Source: Porphyra umbilicalis (lineage: Eukaryota; Rhodophyta; Bangiophyceae; Bangiales; Bangiaceae). Taken from it: a stretch of 64,000 nt of DNA. The notes below the pieces were generated by a model. The model ran no database searches. It saw only the letters and a list, made by a program, of their open reading frames with translations, and was not told the origin of the DNA. Location: the NCBI GenBank assembly GCA_002049455.2, contig KV918935.1, positions 1 through 64,000 on the forward strand. Reading direction: 5' to 3'. A program made the position numbers and the translations under genes. Below are positions 1-11,117 of the stretch, in pieces; position 1 is the first letter of the stretch, and the number at the start of each line of letters is the position of its first letter.

Positions 1-1146
1 GGGGGGGGGGGGGGGGCGCCCCGACGGCCCCCACCAACGGCGCTGGGGGCGACCGACCCCGTGACGGCGCCGAGGTCGGCGTCGGCGAGCGCCGACCGCA
101 GTTCGGCAATGAGCGTGTCTTGGATGGGGGAGCGGCGGCCGTCGCCGCCGCCGCCGCCGCCACCGCTCGCAGAGTGGGAGGCGGCCGCCGCGCTGCTCAC
201 GTCGCCGTCGGGGGCGCCGACCGCGCCCGGCCGTCCCGGGCTGCCGCCGCGCCCCCCCCCCCCTCCCAGACCGGGGCGGGAGCGGGAGCGGCTGCGACTG
301 CGGCTGCCGCGGCTCCCCCCCCCCCCTCGGCATCTGGCGACAGCTCCGCCGCCGCCCCCAACACGGCCCGCAGCGTCACGGCCGCCGCGTACGACACGGA
401 CGGGACGACCGACAGCCACAGCCCGCGCACGCACGAGAGGGAGAGCGCCGCGGCGCGGGCGCCGAGCCCCCCCAGGCGCCCCGGCGGCGCGTGCGCGAGC
501 AGCCGCCCATAGGCCACAATGAGCGACGGCGCCGCCGCGGCGGCGGCGGCGCCGAGCGCCGTGTTGGACCCCAACGCCCCGTCGACGGCGCCAAACACCC
601 CATCCCACGTGCCCGACGCGGCCGCCCCCGGGTGGTCCCCGTCGGGGAGGGAGCCGCCGGGGCCCGGCCCGCCGCCGGCGTGCACAAAGACGGAAAAGGC
701 GGCCGCGGGGCATCCCGCCGAGACGCAGGTGAGGCACGCGAGGGCGGCGGTCGCGACGGCCGCCACGGGCGCGTCGGGGGTGGCGAGGAGGGCGAGCACC
801 CGCGGGAGCACCGCGTCCGCGTCGGCGGCGGCGGTCGCCGCCAAGTCGCGGCCGGCACCCCCGCCGCCACCGCCGCCACCGCCGCCGCCGCCGCCGCTGC
901 CACCGCCGCCGCGGCCGGGGGCGGGGGCGGCGGCGGCAGTGACGGCCGCGAGGGCGGTGAGGCCCGCGGCGAGCAGGCGCGCGCGGCAGCGCCCGCCCTC
1001 CCACGCCGCCCCGAGCAGCTGCCGCGAGGCGGCGAGCAGCGCCTCGGCGTCGGCGCGGCCGACCGTGCCCGGCGGGGCCGGGGGCAGGCCCGCCACCGCC
1101 GCCGCGACGGTACGGGTGACCCACCAGCGGTCCCGGTCGGTCGGCG

Positions 1147-1177
<31 letters not shown>

Positions 1178-3713
1178 ACTCTCCCCGTCGCCGTCGCCAA
1201 AGCTGCCGCCGCCGCCGCCGCCGCCCGCCTCGGCGCCGGCCGCCGCCGAGGCGTCCCCCCCCGGCGCGACGGCGGTCAAGCACGCCATGAGCACCGGCGC
1301 CACGAGGTGGAGGGCGACGGGCTGCCCCGCCCCCCCCCCCCCCCCACGGTCCCGTAGCGCAGCACCGACGTGGCGAGCGTCGTCACCACCACCGCCGCGC
1401 CGACGCCCGGGACGGCGTCGGTGAAGCTCGCAAGCGCCGCCACCGCCGCGCCCCGCAGCGTCGCGCGGAGGGCGGTTAGGCGGACACAGCCGCCGCCGGC
1501 CACAGCCGCCCCACACCCGCCGTCGCCGTCACCGCCGCCGGCGCCGTCACTGGCGTCGGGCAGCAGTGTCTGCACGGCAGGCGCCGCCGCCGCCGCCCCG
1601 GCGGGCGGCTCGAGCACCAAACACAAGCCCGCCAGCGCCCGCAACGTCGGCTCGTCGCGCACGAGCGCCACGCCGCGGCCGCGGCCCGCAACGGCGCCGA
1701 CGCGGGCGGCCAAGTCGGCAAACAGCGGCGTGTCACACAGGTGCAGGGCGGGGGGCAGCCCCGCCGCCGCCGACGGCGGCGGCGGCAGCGGCAGCGTCGC
1801 CACCCCCGCGCCGTCCACGTTGCCGACGCCGCCGCCGCCGCCGCCGACGCGGCGGCGCTTGGCGGCGGGCGCGGCGGGGTCAATCCCCCCCCCCCCCCCG
1901 GCAGACGCCCGAGCCACGGCGCCCGCGGCGCGGCGGCGAGCCGCCCGAGCACCCCCCGGACCGCGGCGAGCACGGGCGAGCGCACCCCCCCCCCCCCCCC
2001 CCCCCCCACGTCCCCCCGCCACAACGCCGGCAGCAGCAGCACCATCGTCAGGCGGGCGGCCACGCGCGCGGCAGCGTCCCCCCCCCCCCCCCCCCCACCA
2101 GGCGGGCGACCACCCCCGCCACCGCCGGCAGCACCGCCGCCGGCACGCGCTCGGCGGCGGCGACCACCGGCGCCGCCGTCAGCGCCGCAGCGACGAGCGC
2201 CACCACCGCCGCCGACGGGGGCGCCGACGCGGCCAGCCGCCCGAGCACCCGCAACGACGACGCCACGACCGCCGCCGCGGCGGGCGCCGCGTCGGCGGGC
2301 GGCGGCCACCCGCCGGCGGCCGCCCACGAGCGGCCGTCGGCGAGTGGGGCGGCCCACGGCGCGGGGGCGCCGCCGCCCCCCGCGTCAATCTCGTCGGCGG
2401 TGGCCGTCACGCCCGCGTACGGGCAGGCGGGGGGCTCACAGCCGGGCGCGCCGCGCGCCGGCGGCGGCACAAGCGCCGGCGCCCACACGGTCAGCGACAG
2501 CCCCGCGGCGGCCGCCGCGTCGGCGGCAGCGGCGGGCGCGGGGGGCCCCGCCGGCGCGTCGGCGGCGGCTTCGGTCAGCCACGCCGCGTCGACGGCCGCG
2601 CGGGTGCCCGTCGCGCCGCTGGCCGCCGCGCGCACCGCGGCGGCGGCGGCAATGGCCGCCGCCGCCTCGTCGGCGGCGCCCTCCCACAGGTCCACGACTG
2701 GGGGGGGGAGGTCCACGTGGGCACAAAGAGGAGGAGGAGGCGGAGCAGGGGGGAGACGGCCGCCGCCGCCGCCGCGGGGGTTTGGGGGGGGGGGAGCGCC
2801 GCCCGCGGCCACGACGCGTCGTCGGGGAGGCAGTCGGGGGCGGCGGCGGCCGCCGCCGCAAAGCGGGGTAGGAACTCGGCGGCGGCGGCGGGGGGGGGGG
2901 GGGGGGCGCCGCCGCCAGTGGCGCCGCCGCCGCCGTCGCGGCCACGGCCGCCCGCGACGCGGCGGGGACCCGACCGTTGCCGCCGCCGCTGCCGGCGGCG
3001 GCGGCGGCACCGCCGCCGCGCGGCACGCCCGCCGCGTCGCCAAGGGCGGCGACCCCCCCCGCAACGTCGCGCAGCAGCGCCGTGACGGCGGCGGCGCGCC
3101 CGGCGGCGGCGAGCACCCCCGCCACGGCCACAATGGCGGCGGCGGCGGGCGCGTGCCAGGCGTCGAGGCGGGCGTCGAGGAGGATGCCGACGAGGCGGGC
3201 GGTGAGGGGGGGGAGGTGCCCCCCGGCATCGTCCAATTGGTGGTGGCGGGCAGCCTTCTGTTTCGGGGGGGGAGGGGGGGGGGGGGGGGGGGGGACGGGA
3301 ACGGGAGGGGGGGGGGGTCACCAAGCGGGCGGCACAGCAAACGAGGGAGGGACAAGGAAGGGGGCACGACGCCAGGGCATTGCCGCCGTCAGAGGGTGCT
3401 CGCACACACAAATGGGCGCGGTCGCCCGCCCGCCCGCCCCCCCGCCGGCGGCGCGTCCACCACCGCCGCGCGTCGGCGGGGACGGCGCGCGCCGCGCGTG
3501 CGGCGCAGCAGAGCCGACGGCACCCCCGTCGGCGCCCCCCCCCCCCCCCCATCAACGCACCATAAGAATGGAAAACACGTCGGCGGTGTTGACCGCGTCC
3601 GCCGCCGGGTCGGCAAGCACGAGCAGCAGCGACGGCAGCGCGTCGCAGAGGGGCGAGGCGGGCGCGGGTGCGGCCCCCGCCGCGCCCCGCCCGCGGGTGT
3701 CGGCCGCGTCCAT
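1..3713 (-). CDS. Alanine-rich helical-repeat-like protein, partial (3' end off the left edge), frame disturbed at homopolymers
   Basis: Not recognised by family. A first exon at 3713-3561 encodes 51 residues starting MDAADTRGRG and ending VFSILM, followed directly by a GTGCGT donor. An AACAG acceptor lets exon 2 start at 3257 in the same frame (intron 3560-3258). Exon 2 then runs leftwards off the window, with SPIQDTLIAELRSALADADL near its visible end. The protein consists of Ala/Leu-rich helical stretches such as PALHLCDTPLFADLAARVGA and VVVTTLATSVLRYG, with Gly/Pro linkers and a possible nuclear signal AAKRRRV, which suggests a HEAT/ARM-type solenoid (inference). To keep the protein-like frame one must switch frame near 2890-2906, 2700-2709, 2078-2096, 1887-1901, 1327-1347 and 244-262. 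Each of these is a poly(G) or poly(C) run. The cause may be assembly error, real length variation or decay. Confidence 0.5.
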
Positions 3714-3892
3714 GGCGGGGGGGGGGGGTGCCCGCCGCCCGACGCATGCCGCGGTCGCTGGGGGGGGGGGGGGGGGGGGAGGCGGGAGGCGGGGGTGGGG
3801 GGGGGGGCCAGCCGCGTCCCCGCGGCGCGCCCGACGGCGGTGGCGGCGCGGCGGCGAGCGACCGCCGGCACGATGGCCGCGCGGTCGTGCTT

Positions 3893-3955
3893 AGAGCGCG
3901 TCTATCGGTGCGCCAAATCGCCATAGTATCGCTACGGGCATGTCTATCGGGAACC
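3893..3955 (-). repeat. MITE-like dispersed repeat, copy A
   Basis: Both ends carry GTCTATCGG: the stretch starts AGAGCGCGTCTATCGGTG and ends GGGCATGTCTATCGG. The same layout occurs in the opposite orientation at 38112-38194, where the middle part differs. It abuts the 5' side of the gene at 1-3713. Confidence 0.5.
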
Positions 3956-4614
3956 CATTGAGCCATATCGGGGGGCATTGAGCCATAGCCATCGCCATAT
4001 TTGCACGGGATGGCTTTCTGTTTGGCGATCGCCAAAGCAATAGCCATATGCGAGAGCCAACCATATGCCTTCGATGGCGCGAGACACGAGGAGTTGTCTT
4101 GAGATCGGGTCGGACTTGCCAAGCAGCGCCTCGCATCGTGGCAAAAGCGTTGCACTCGGAGAATGCGGACGTCGTCGTCGATTCTGTCGCACGGCGCCGA
4201 AGAACCCACCACGCGCGCACCAACATCCCACAGAGACCCAGTGCGCCACACCATACTCCCTACCCCCCCCCCCCCCCCCGCCACGCGACGAGCATGTCAT
4301 CTCCTGCTGCACCACAATGTGTGCACGGGGGGTGGGGGGGTGGACGTGCGGCACCAGCGCAGCGACAGGGACCGCGTGCGGTCGGGCGCGTACAGCGGCG
4401 GGAAACAAAAAGATGGCAAGCCAGTGCCGGGTGCAATGCACCACCTGTTGCTGATCACGTCGAAAGGGAGGGTGGCTGCAGCGCACCGTGCCACCGTGCA
4501 GCAGCGAGCGTGGTGGGTGCTGTGTCGCAGTCAAAAACAAGCGGCACAGGCGGCTGATGGAACCGGCTGATGGAACGGCCGCGCTATCCTGCCTAGGGTT
4601 GCACACGACGCCCC
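3956..4614. other. Intergenic, no gene supported
   Basis: Average-composition DNA with several short CATATGG/GGCGATCGCC palindromic words between 3960 and 4060 and a poly(C) run at about 4264-4279. I see no convincing coding frame. Confidence 0.4.
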
Positions 4615-4830
4615 TTTTTCGGGGGCGTCAGAGCAAGCCCAGCGGTTCGGATTATGGCGGAGAATCTCCGCTAACGCCAAATTATAGCGGAAAGGGATGC
4701 CCAGCGGTCAGATTTATGGCGCGGAATCCACGCCAAATGTTGGGATGGCGGAGATCCGACGCTATATTCCGGTGGTATGGCGTGAGATCTACGCCATCCC
4801 AACGTTTGGCGGAGCCATATGGCGGAAACA
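4615..4830. repeat. MITE-like foldback region
   Basis: A near-perfect inverted repeat pairs 4731-4750 (CGCCAAATGTTGGGATGGCG) with 4792-4811, one mismatch in 20, around a 41-base loop. The flank at about 4630-4650, GAGCAAGCCCAGCGGT, recurs inverted at about 35666-35682, which marks a second dispersed family. Confidence 0.55.
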
Positions 4831-5986
4831 TGCCGCTGCGAATCGAAAGGTCATCTCGAATGTGAGGACAGGTGACACTTCGACGTGGCCACGTGGTTTC
4901 TTTCAATCGCCTGACCAATGACTACAAGACACGTCCAGCTGCAACGTCGCTTTCGAAGCCAGCGACCATACATTCCCTTCTCCTGGAAGCACTGTGCAAC
5001 AGGGAGGATTCAAATGCTGTCGTCTTTTTGCCAGTCACCGCCACTGTGATCAACATAAACAGAGAAGCGACCTAATACGTCTGTTTCTTCGTCGACATCT
5101 TCAGTTTGTTTCAGCTGGCCGAGGGTCGGGGGGGGGGGCTGGCGCAGAACCCATGCATTCTTCCTGGCGAGCGTGATGGCCGAGTCCCCCAAAATACGCC
5201 CTTCAACTCATGTGGGGGGGGTGCAGGGCGGGGGGGCAATATGCGAATAGAGAGGGGAGGGAGTACATATCTTTACACTTCCGCAGCGGGCGCTCCGCCA
5301 GCAGAAAACGCATGGTTTGCAGCTGGGATCGTCAGAGACCTTGTGCCACCAGATGAACACGCGTTTCTGTGCGATTTTCGTCAGGCAAGCGTCCGCCGGA
5401 CGACACTGTGTGGCGGTATGAAATTCCCGAGAAAAAGTGAGATCTTTTCTTCCATTATAAATAAGGAGGAGTTATTTCGATTCGACCGCATCCAACTCTG
5501 CCGACTATCCTGCAGAAGATTCCTGAAAATGTGTCGAACAATCGCGAAGATTATCTTCCCAATCCGCTCGAGTCGTCCTGCAGATCGTATTTGGAACTTA
5601 CCTGGTCCGATCCGACAATCAGACTTGTCTTGGATGGCGGATGGTCCTGAGATCAGACCAGGAACTGTTTTCCAGATTGTTTCCAGGACTGTTCCGCAGC
5701 GTATCTCGTGGCATGGCCACTGGACCAAACGACAAACAAATCCGTGCGCGCGTTGGACCGACTGGTCTAGCGTTCGAACAAGATCCGATCTCCATCCTGT
5801 ACCCGTAGAATGAGTACGCGGACGGGTTCCAGACTGTCTTCAGAGCCAGGCAACAGCCTCGACGAGAGATAACAGTGTCGTCACGCGATAAGCGCATACC
5901 CAGGATAAGTTCAGAACTACGTCGGTGCCCAACATGACAGACAAAGCACAGGGATAGCTGAGAATAAGTCCTGCAGATAAAGCAGC
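4831..5986. other. Intergenic, nothing assignable
   Basis: No protein-like frame found. The part at 5560-5720, rich in GATC/TCCAGGAC words, loosely resembles 20460-20700 and may be a diverged repeat. Confidence 0.35.
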
Positions 5987-6800
5987 AGGACAGCCTTTGG
6001 AACGATCCTGTCGACAGTTAGTATTTTTCTTCATCCGATCGCTTGATACTCTATCCGAAGATCTACCGCCTGGCATGTTAGCAGGACAGCCTTCGGAACG
6101 GTCCTGTCGACAGTTAGTATTTTTATTCATCAGACTGCTTCCTGCTTTATCTGGAGATCTGCCGCCTGGCATGTCACCAGGACAGCCTTCGGAACTGTCC
6201 TGTCGACAGTTAGTATTTTTATTCATCAGACTGCTTCCTGCTTTATCTGGAGATCTGCCGCCTGGATGTCACCAGGACAGCCTTCGGAACGGTCTGTCGA
6301 CAGTTAGTATTTTTATTTATCAGACTGCTTCCTGCTTTATCTGGAGATCTGCCGCCTGGAATGTCACCAGGACAGCCTTCGGAACGGTCCTGTCGACAGT
6401 TAGTATTTTTATTCATCAGACTGCTTCCTGCTTTATCTGGAGATCTGCCGCCTGGCATGTCACCAGGACAGCCTTCGGAACGGTCCTGTCGACAGTTAGT
6501 ATTTTTATTCATCAGACTGCTTCCTGCTTTATCTGGAGATCTGCCGCCTGGAATGTCACCAGGACAGCCTTCGGAACGGTCCTGTCGACAGTTAGTATTT
6601 TTATTCATCAGACTGCTTCCTGCTTTATCTGGAGATCTGCCGCCTGGAATGTCACCAGGACAGCCTTCGGAACTGTCCTGTCGACAGTTAGTATTTTTAT
6701 TCATCAGACTGCTTCCTGCTTTATCTGGAGATCTGCCGCCTGGAATGTCACCAGGACAGCCTTCGGAACGGTCCTGTCGACAGTTGTTCTTTTTGTTCAT
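5987..6800. repeat. 96-bp minisatellite, about 8.5 copies
   Basis: The word AGGACAGCCTT starts at 5987, 6083, 6179, 6274, 6369, 6465, 6561, 6657 and 6753. The period is therefore 96 bases, with two single-base deletions in the middle copies. Because 96 is divisible by three, the array stays open in both directions; the minus-strand translation repeats a 32-residue unit beginning MNKNTNCRQD. Each unit has a short dyad around GGTCCTGTCGACAG. I regard the open frames as a by-product of the period. Confidence 0.9.
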
Positions 6801-7130
6801 CAGATGTGCCATGATCTAACGCTCATGTCTTCTCCACGACCATTCGTCTGAAAAAGCAAGGAAGATTATGTCAGAAAAAACAAGGCAGATTATGCCGGAA
6901 AAATTGATGGAAAAACGACAGAAACGAGGAAAAAAGGGACATGCATGGACAAAAAGACATAGAGGTCAAGAAAATGGGAGAAACAGACGACTCTGGATAC
7001 CACAGAGGCCAAGAAAACGGCAGCCACAACAGGTCACAGATCGTGTTCGCCTTCGTCGGCATGGAGCAGTCGTCCGTGTCAGCGTGGTGGATCATATGAA
7101 ACTCGCTTCAAGCAGACCGATAGGAGTGAG
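6801..7130. other. Purine-rich spacer
   Basis: From about 6850 to 7020 the plus strand is strongly A/G-rich (runs of GAAAAA and AAGGAAG). No gene is supported. Confidence 0.4.
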
Positions 7131-8009
7131 TTAGTCCGGTTCCTCGTCTGAGAGATCAACATCTCCAGCCTTGAGGTCCTTCAACTCATCCCGCATGCAC
7201 CGCACAACGCCCTTGCGAGCCTCGTGGCTCTCTGGTCGCAAAAGTTTGGGGTACTCTGCCATGTCAACGTAGCTTTTCAGACAGGCGGCTCCGGCTGCTC
7301 GCACAGAGGTCCACACTTCGCTGGCGTCCAAAAACAAAAGCTCAGCAATGATGGCCGCCGCCGCTCCGTTCATGTCAAGCGCGCGGACCAACTCGTTGTG
7401 GCCGTCCTTCAGTCTCAGTCGGTAACCAACGCCTGGATTCTCAACTTGCGCGCCGGCGGCAGAGGCGCCCGAAACGGCTGCAGCAAGCACCACGCGTTCC
7501 ATGGACGCCTCCTGTACGTCATCGTCCATGTAAACTCCCAAGGTGCGATACGCGAGCAGCCGAGCAGAGGTGCGACGCCTGTTGCAGCGAGTACGAAGAC
7601 CCTTCTTCAGAGCCACTTTCACAGCACGTCGATGGCCCGACCAGCCACTTGTGGTGTAGTCAATCTGGTTCGCATACTTCTCAACCGCTTTGGTCATAAC
7701 TGCTCGGAGAGGGCGAGTACAGTCTCTATTGGGGCCTTCCAGTTGTCCAGGTGGGGCCAGCCATGAGAGGCAATTGTGTTCGGGCGAGTCGGCGGTGCTT
7801 CCATTCGTTCCGGGGCTCACAGTCCCATTGGAAATTTTCCTTAACATGGCCTGTGCGTATCGCGAAAAAAGAACACTCAGGTCATCCTGGTACAGCAAAA
7901 TATGCAACACGTCGACAGCAAGGCACGAGTACGACGACGATGTGTACGGGTTAGACACGGTGCGATTCGTGGTACGATAGTAACAGATCGCGGAGCACCT
8001 CTCTCTCAT
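7131..8009 (-). CDS. Unrecognised protein with acidic C terminus
   Basis: One open frame of about 290 residues from ATG at 8009. The C-terminal two thirds has normal protein composition: a basic stretch (KVALKKGLRTRCNRRRTSAR), then helical segments such as AAAAIIAELLFLDASEVWTS and ARKGVVRCMRDELKDLKAGD, ending in an acidic tail DVDLSDEEPD. The first 100 residues look less protein-like, so the true start may be further in or an intron may be present. I do not recognise a family. It lies alone between the minisatellite and the transposon cluster at 9-20 kb; no regulatory element is evident. Confidence 0.5.
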   Translation of the reverse strand: MRERCSAICYYRTTNRTVSNPYTSSSYSCLAVDVLHILLYQDDLSVLFSRYAQAMLRKISNGTVSPGTNGSTADSPEHNCLSWLAPPGQLEGPNRDCTRPLRAVMTKAVEKYANQIDYTTSGWSGHRRAVKVALKKGLRTRCNRRRTSARLLAYRTLGVYMDDDVQEASMERVVLAAAVSGASAAGAQVENPGVGYRLRLKDGHNELVRALDMNGAAAAIIAELLFLDASEVWTSVRAAGAACLKSYVDMAEYPKLLRPESHEARKGVVRCMRDELKDLKAGDVDLSDEEPD

Positions 8010-8816
8010 ACCATGGGCCAAAAGCTATCGAGTCTAGTGGTCAACGTACTCCATGTGCAGTCCAGACACTAGCGAATAGGGCACCACTGACAACTGGGGA
8101 TGGCGGCGGAGCATCAGGAGCTTCATCAGCCCCGCTACTCGGCATCACTTCGACGCGCAAGACGCCGTCTCGTTCAACGTTTGTCCGCGCAAAAGCGTCC
8201 TGGCGTCTCAGTCCAGGTGTGGGCTCCGCAACCCCGATAGTACATCAGTCAACGTGTGTCTTTTCCCAAGCGCAACAGAGTCTCAGTGAAAGTAGGTATC
8301 TGTGCAACCGTAACAGGGCCCCAGTCAACGAGTAGTACTCTGAGGAGCAGGGAAGAGAGTGCCACGACAACACGTTTGAGATCTGTCCAAGAGAGGACGT
8401 ACGCACACAGATGCAGACGGCGCTGGGCGGAGCTGCACCGCAGGTGATCTCCTGAGCAGGCACAGGTATCCGCAGGTGATCTCCCAAGCAGGCACAGGTA
8501 TCCTGGAAAAGCCGGATACAGCGCGAGGGCGACGCAGGCTTCTGATCTGCGGCGGGAGATGCGGTTCGCCATGACCATAAATGTACGTATTTCCCTTTGC
8601 GCGTAGTATTTGTCACGAAGATTAGAAGCACACGTTGGTGCAAGGAGCCCATATGCTCTAGTCGAGCGGGCCGGTCGGGCGAGGCCGAGGATCCCGTACG
8701 TGCTGCATGCGTTAAGGTCGTACATTTCTGTTGTCGACGATGACCAGTATTTGATTTCACGCGCGGAATTGTTTGTGCATTGACTTACAATACTGTTGGA
8801 GATTGTGCAGCTTCCA
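8010..8816. other. Intergenic; 32-bp direct duplication at 8440-8503
   Basis: Contains two adjacent copies of a 32-base unit beginning GCAGGTGATCTCC (8440 and 8472). Nothing else can be supported. Confidence 0.5.
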
Positions 8817-9012
8817 ATTCACCGGGCCGCGGCCGACGGGTGATCTCAGATCGGACGCCGCGCCCTCCACGCCGCGCCCAGATCGGGGTTCCGCACGTAT
8901 CCGGTGCGGGACGGGTTCACCCGGCCGCGGCCGACGGGTGATCTCAGATCGAACGCCGCACCCTCCACGCCGTGCCTAGATCGGGGTACCGCATGTATCC
9001 GGTGTGAGACGG
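8817..9012 (+). repeat. 98-bp tandem duplication
   Basis: TGATCTCAGATCG lies at 8841 and 8939, and the flanking GGCCGCGGCCGACGGG and CCCTCCACGCCG match in both copies. Two copies, about 90 percent alike by eye, sit upstream of the plus-strand genes of the transposon cluster. Confidence 0.75.
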
Positions 9013-9490
9013 GGCGAGAACGGCGTCCCAGGCACACGCGCGGCTGCCCCGGCCACGCCAGGTCGTGGCACGCTCCCCACGGACTGCCACGCCCGTTCGC
9101 GGCACGCACAGTACCTTCTGGCGAGCACAGTCGCGGCATGCACTGTATCCAGGGACCGCCACGCCCAGTCTCCGCCACCGACCAGCGCCGTCGCACTCGT
9201 GCCGTCACCGTGTCTGCACCACCACTCCTTCTCCTCCACGACTCATTTCTCCATCCCCTCCTCGCTTGTTTTTCTTTCCCCCTTCTCCATCCCCGTTCGT
9301 TGTTGCGCCCCCCGCTCCCCCCTTTCCCCCCTTTGTTTTTTTTTGGGCGCACCTGTGAGGAGGGAGGTCCGCTACCCCACTGGAGGGTGCGGGCCAGACC
9401 GCGACCGACCGCCCCTACGGGTGATCGGGTGTCCGTGAAGCCGCGGGCTGTGTCCCCCTTGTTGGGGCCACCCGCTGGTATTTTGGAGTG
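9013..9490. other. Promoter-side spacer, pyrimidine-rich
   Basis: A long C/T-rich stretch (about 9215-9350, many CTCC and TTTCCC words) lies between the two repeat arrays. It could be promoter or untranslated sequence for the gene at 10209, but no motif is decisive. Confidence 0.3.
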
Positions 9491-10165
9491 GCCGCCACGC
9501 CGGGTGGGCAGTCTTCACTGTGTTTTCTCACTCGTCACCCCGCCGGTGGGTGCTTGTGGGACCGTTACCAATCGCCCATTAGGGCGAGTGGGACTGGGTG
9601 GTGCCGCGGGCTGTGTCCCTTTTCTGGGACCAACCGCTGGCTGTGCACGTCGCCGGCACGCGAGCCGGGCCGGCTTGACTGTTCGATTTTCGCTCGCCAC
9701 CCCGCCGGTGGGTGCGTGCGTAACTGGTGCCGATTGCCCACGCGGGCGATCGCGCTGTTGTGGTACCGCGGACTGTGTCCCTCTATCTGGGGCCAACCGT
9801 TGGGATTTACGAGTGGCCGCCACGCCGGGTGGGCGGTCTTCACTGTGTTTTCTCACTTGTCACCCCGCCGGTGGGTGCTTGTGGGACCGTTACCAATCGC
9901 CCATTAGGGCGAGTGGGACTGGGTGGTGCCGCGGGCTGTGTCCCTTTTCTGGGACCAACCGCTGGCTGTGCACGTCGCCGGCACGCGAGCCGGGCCGGCT
10001 TGACTGTTCGATTTTCGCTCGCCACCCCGCCGGTGGGTGCGTGCGTAACTGGTGCCGATTGCCCACGCGGGCGATAGCGCTGTTGTGGTACCGCGGACTG
10101 TGTCCCTCTATCTGGGGCCAACCGCTGGGATTTACGAGTGGCCGCCACGCCGGGTGGGCGGTCTT
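9491..10165 (+). repeat. 325-bp tandem repeats upstream of the ORF cluster
   Basis: GCCGCCACGCCGGGTGGGC starts at 9491, 9816 and 10141, exactly 325 bases apart. Two complete, nearly identical units are present plus the start of a third. Each unit is itself two diverged halves of about 160 bases sharing CTGTGTCCC and CCAACCG words. They end about 45 bases before the ATG at 10209. Such arrays are common in the subterminal parts of CACTA-type transposons, so they may belong to the element coding the genes at 10.2-20.1 kb (inference). Confidence 0.8.
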
Positions 10166-10208
10166 CTTTGAGAATTTCGGTTCGTCTCTGTCCTCGTGAT
10201 AGCTGACT

Positions 10209-11117
10209 ATGGATGAGCACGATGCCCCAGAGCCCCTTGGGCCTATCCCGGGCGAATTGAGTCGCAACCAGCGTCGTCAAGTGGCGCGCGCCCGGAAACG
10301 GGCGGAGGCCATGACTGCTGAAGTTGCTCGGGTGGCTGAGCAAGCCGCCCGGGCTGTCAATGCGGCGCGTGCGGTCGAACGAGGTACGGTTGCGGTGGCG
10401 CGACGGGCCGAGAACACTGCGGCACCGGCCCCATTGGCTCCCCTCGGCACCGGTCGCGAAATTGCGCCCGTGGCAGGTCGTGGCCGTGTTCGAGGCCGCG
10501 GCGGCGGTCGCGAGAGAGGCCGCGGCAGGGGCGACGCGGGCCCCAATCGACTCGGCGGGCGCTCACACGCGGTTCGACGCGGGGATGGTGGCGGATCGCG
10601 GCTCGAATCGGCTGCTGACAGTGCCTCAGCCGCTGTCGGGGGACATCAGCCCTCACCAGGCCTGAGCGGCAGCGGTCGGGTGGGCGCGTGCGGCGCGACG
10701 CCCACGCCACGCAATCGCCAGCCGGCTGTCCGGCCCACCCGGTCGTACGGGCCGGCACCTGGTGGCGACCGGGCCCAGTCTGCATCGGAAGTGATCGCCA
10801 TCATCAACGATGGGCGGCGAGTTTTGACTGGTCGAGTGGGCGGGCTTACAGCCTCGCAGCTGCGGATGCTTCTCTCGGCCTTGGAACTCGCGGGACCTGA
10901 CTATCTTCCGAGCCTCGAACGGATGCAGATCCTGAGCCAGTGCCGTGGGGGCTGTGGCGACGTGGAGGCCATTGATTCGCTAATGGCTTCAGCTGTAAGG
11001 ATATTGCAGAACGACGGCGGTGGTCCGCCGAGTCCTGCCGACACTACGGCCGCAAGCTTCCTTGTGAGGCAGGCTCTGGCGTCTCACGCATGCAAGGGCC
11101 AGTGCTTTGGGGGGTGA
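10209..11117 (+). CDS. Unrecognised Arg/Gly-rich protein, first ORF of the cluster
   Basis: Opens with ATG at 10209 (MDEHDAPEPLGPIPGELSRN) and encodes 302 residues. Residues 20-65 form a basic Ala/Arg helix. Residues about 93-115 are an RG/RGG-rich tract of the kind that binds nucleic acid. The last 100 residues are better ordered, with ASQLRMLLSALELAGPDYLP and cysteine pairs CRGGC and CKGQC. It ends with TGA in a G run and overlaps the next ORF (11090) by 28 bases. A cysteine-rich stretch (CPICRPASC) continues in another frame just downstream, so the stop may reflect a frame break in GGGGGG at 11108-11113. No family assigned. Confidence 0.5.
   Translation: MDEHDAPEPLGPIPGELSRNQRRQVARARKRAEAMTAEVARVAEQAARAVNAARAVERGTVAVARRAENTAAPAPLAPLGTGREIAPVAGRGRVRGRGGGRERGRGRGDAGPNRLGGRSHAVRRGDGGGSRLESAADSASAAVGGHQPSPGLSGSGRVGACGATPTPRNRQPAVRPTRSYGPAPGGDRAQSASEVIAIINDGRRVLTGRVGGLTASQLRMLLSALELAGPDYLPSLERMQILSQCRGGCGDVEAIDSLMASAVRILQNDGGGPPSPADTTAASFLVRQALASHACKGQCFGG

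Noticed and set aside
5987-6800. CRISPR array
   Set aside because: Units of 96 bp (and 90, 108 and 141 bp elsewhere) are contiguous repeats without unique spacers, in eukaryotic-type DNA.
8041-8110. CACTAG near 8069 as the left terminus of a CACTA element
   Set aside because: No matching inverted terminus was found to the right of the Tnp2-like gene, and the word is too short alone.
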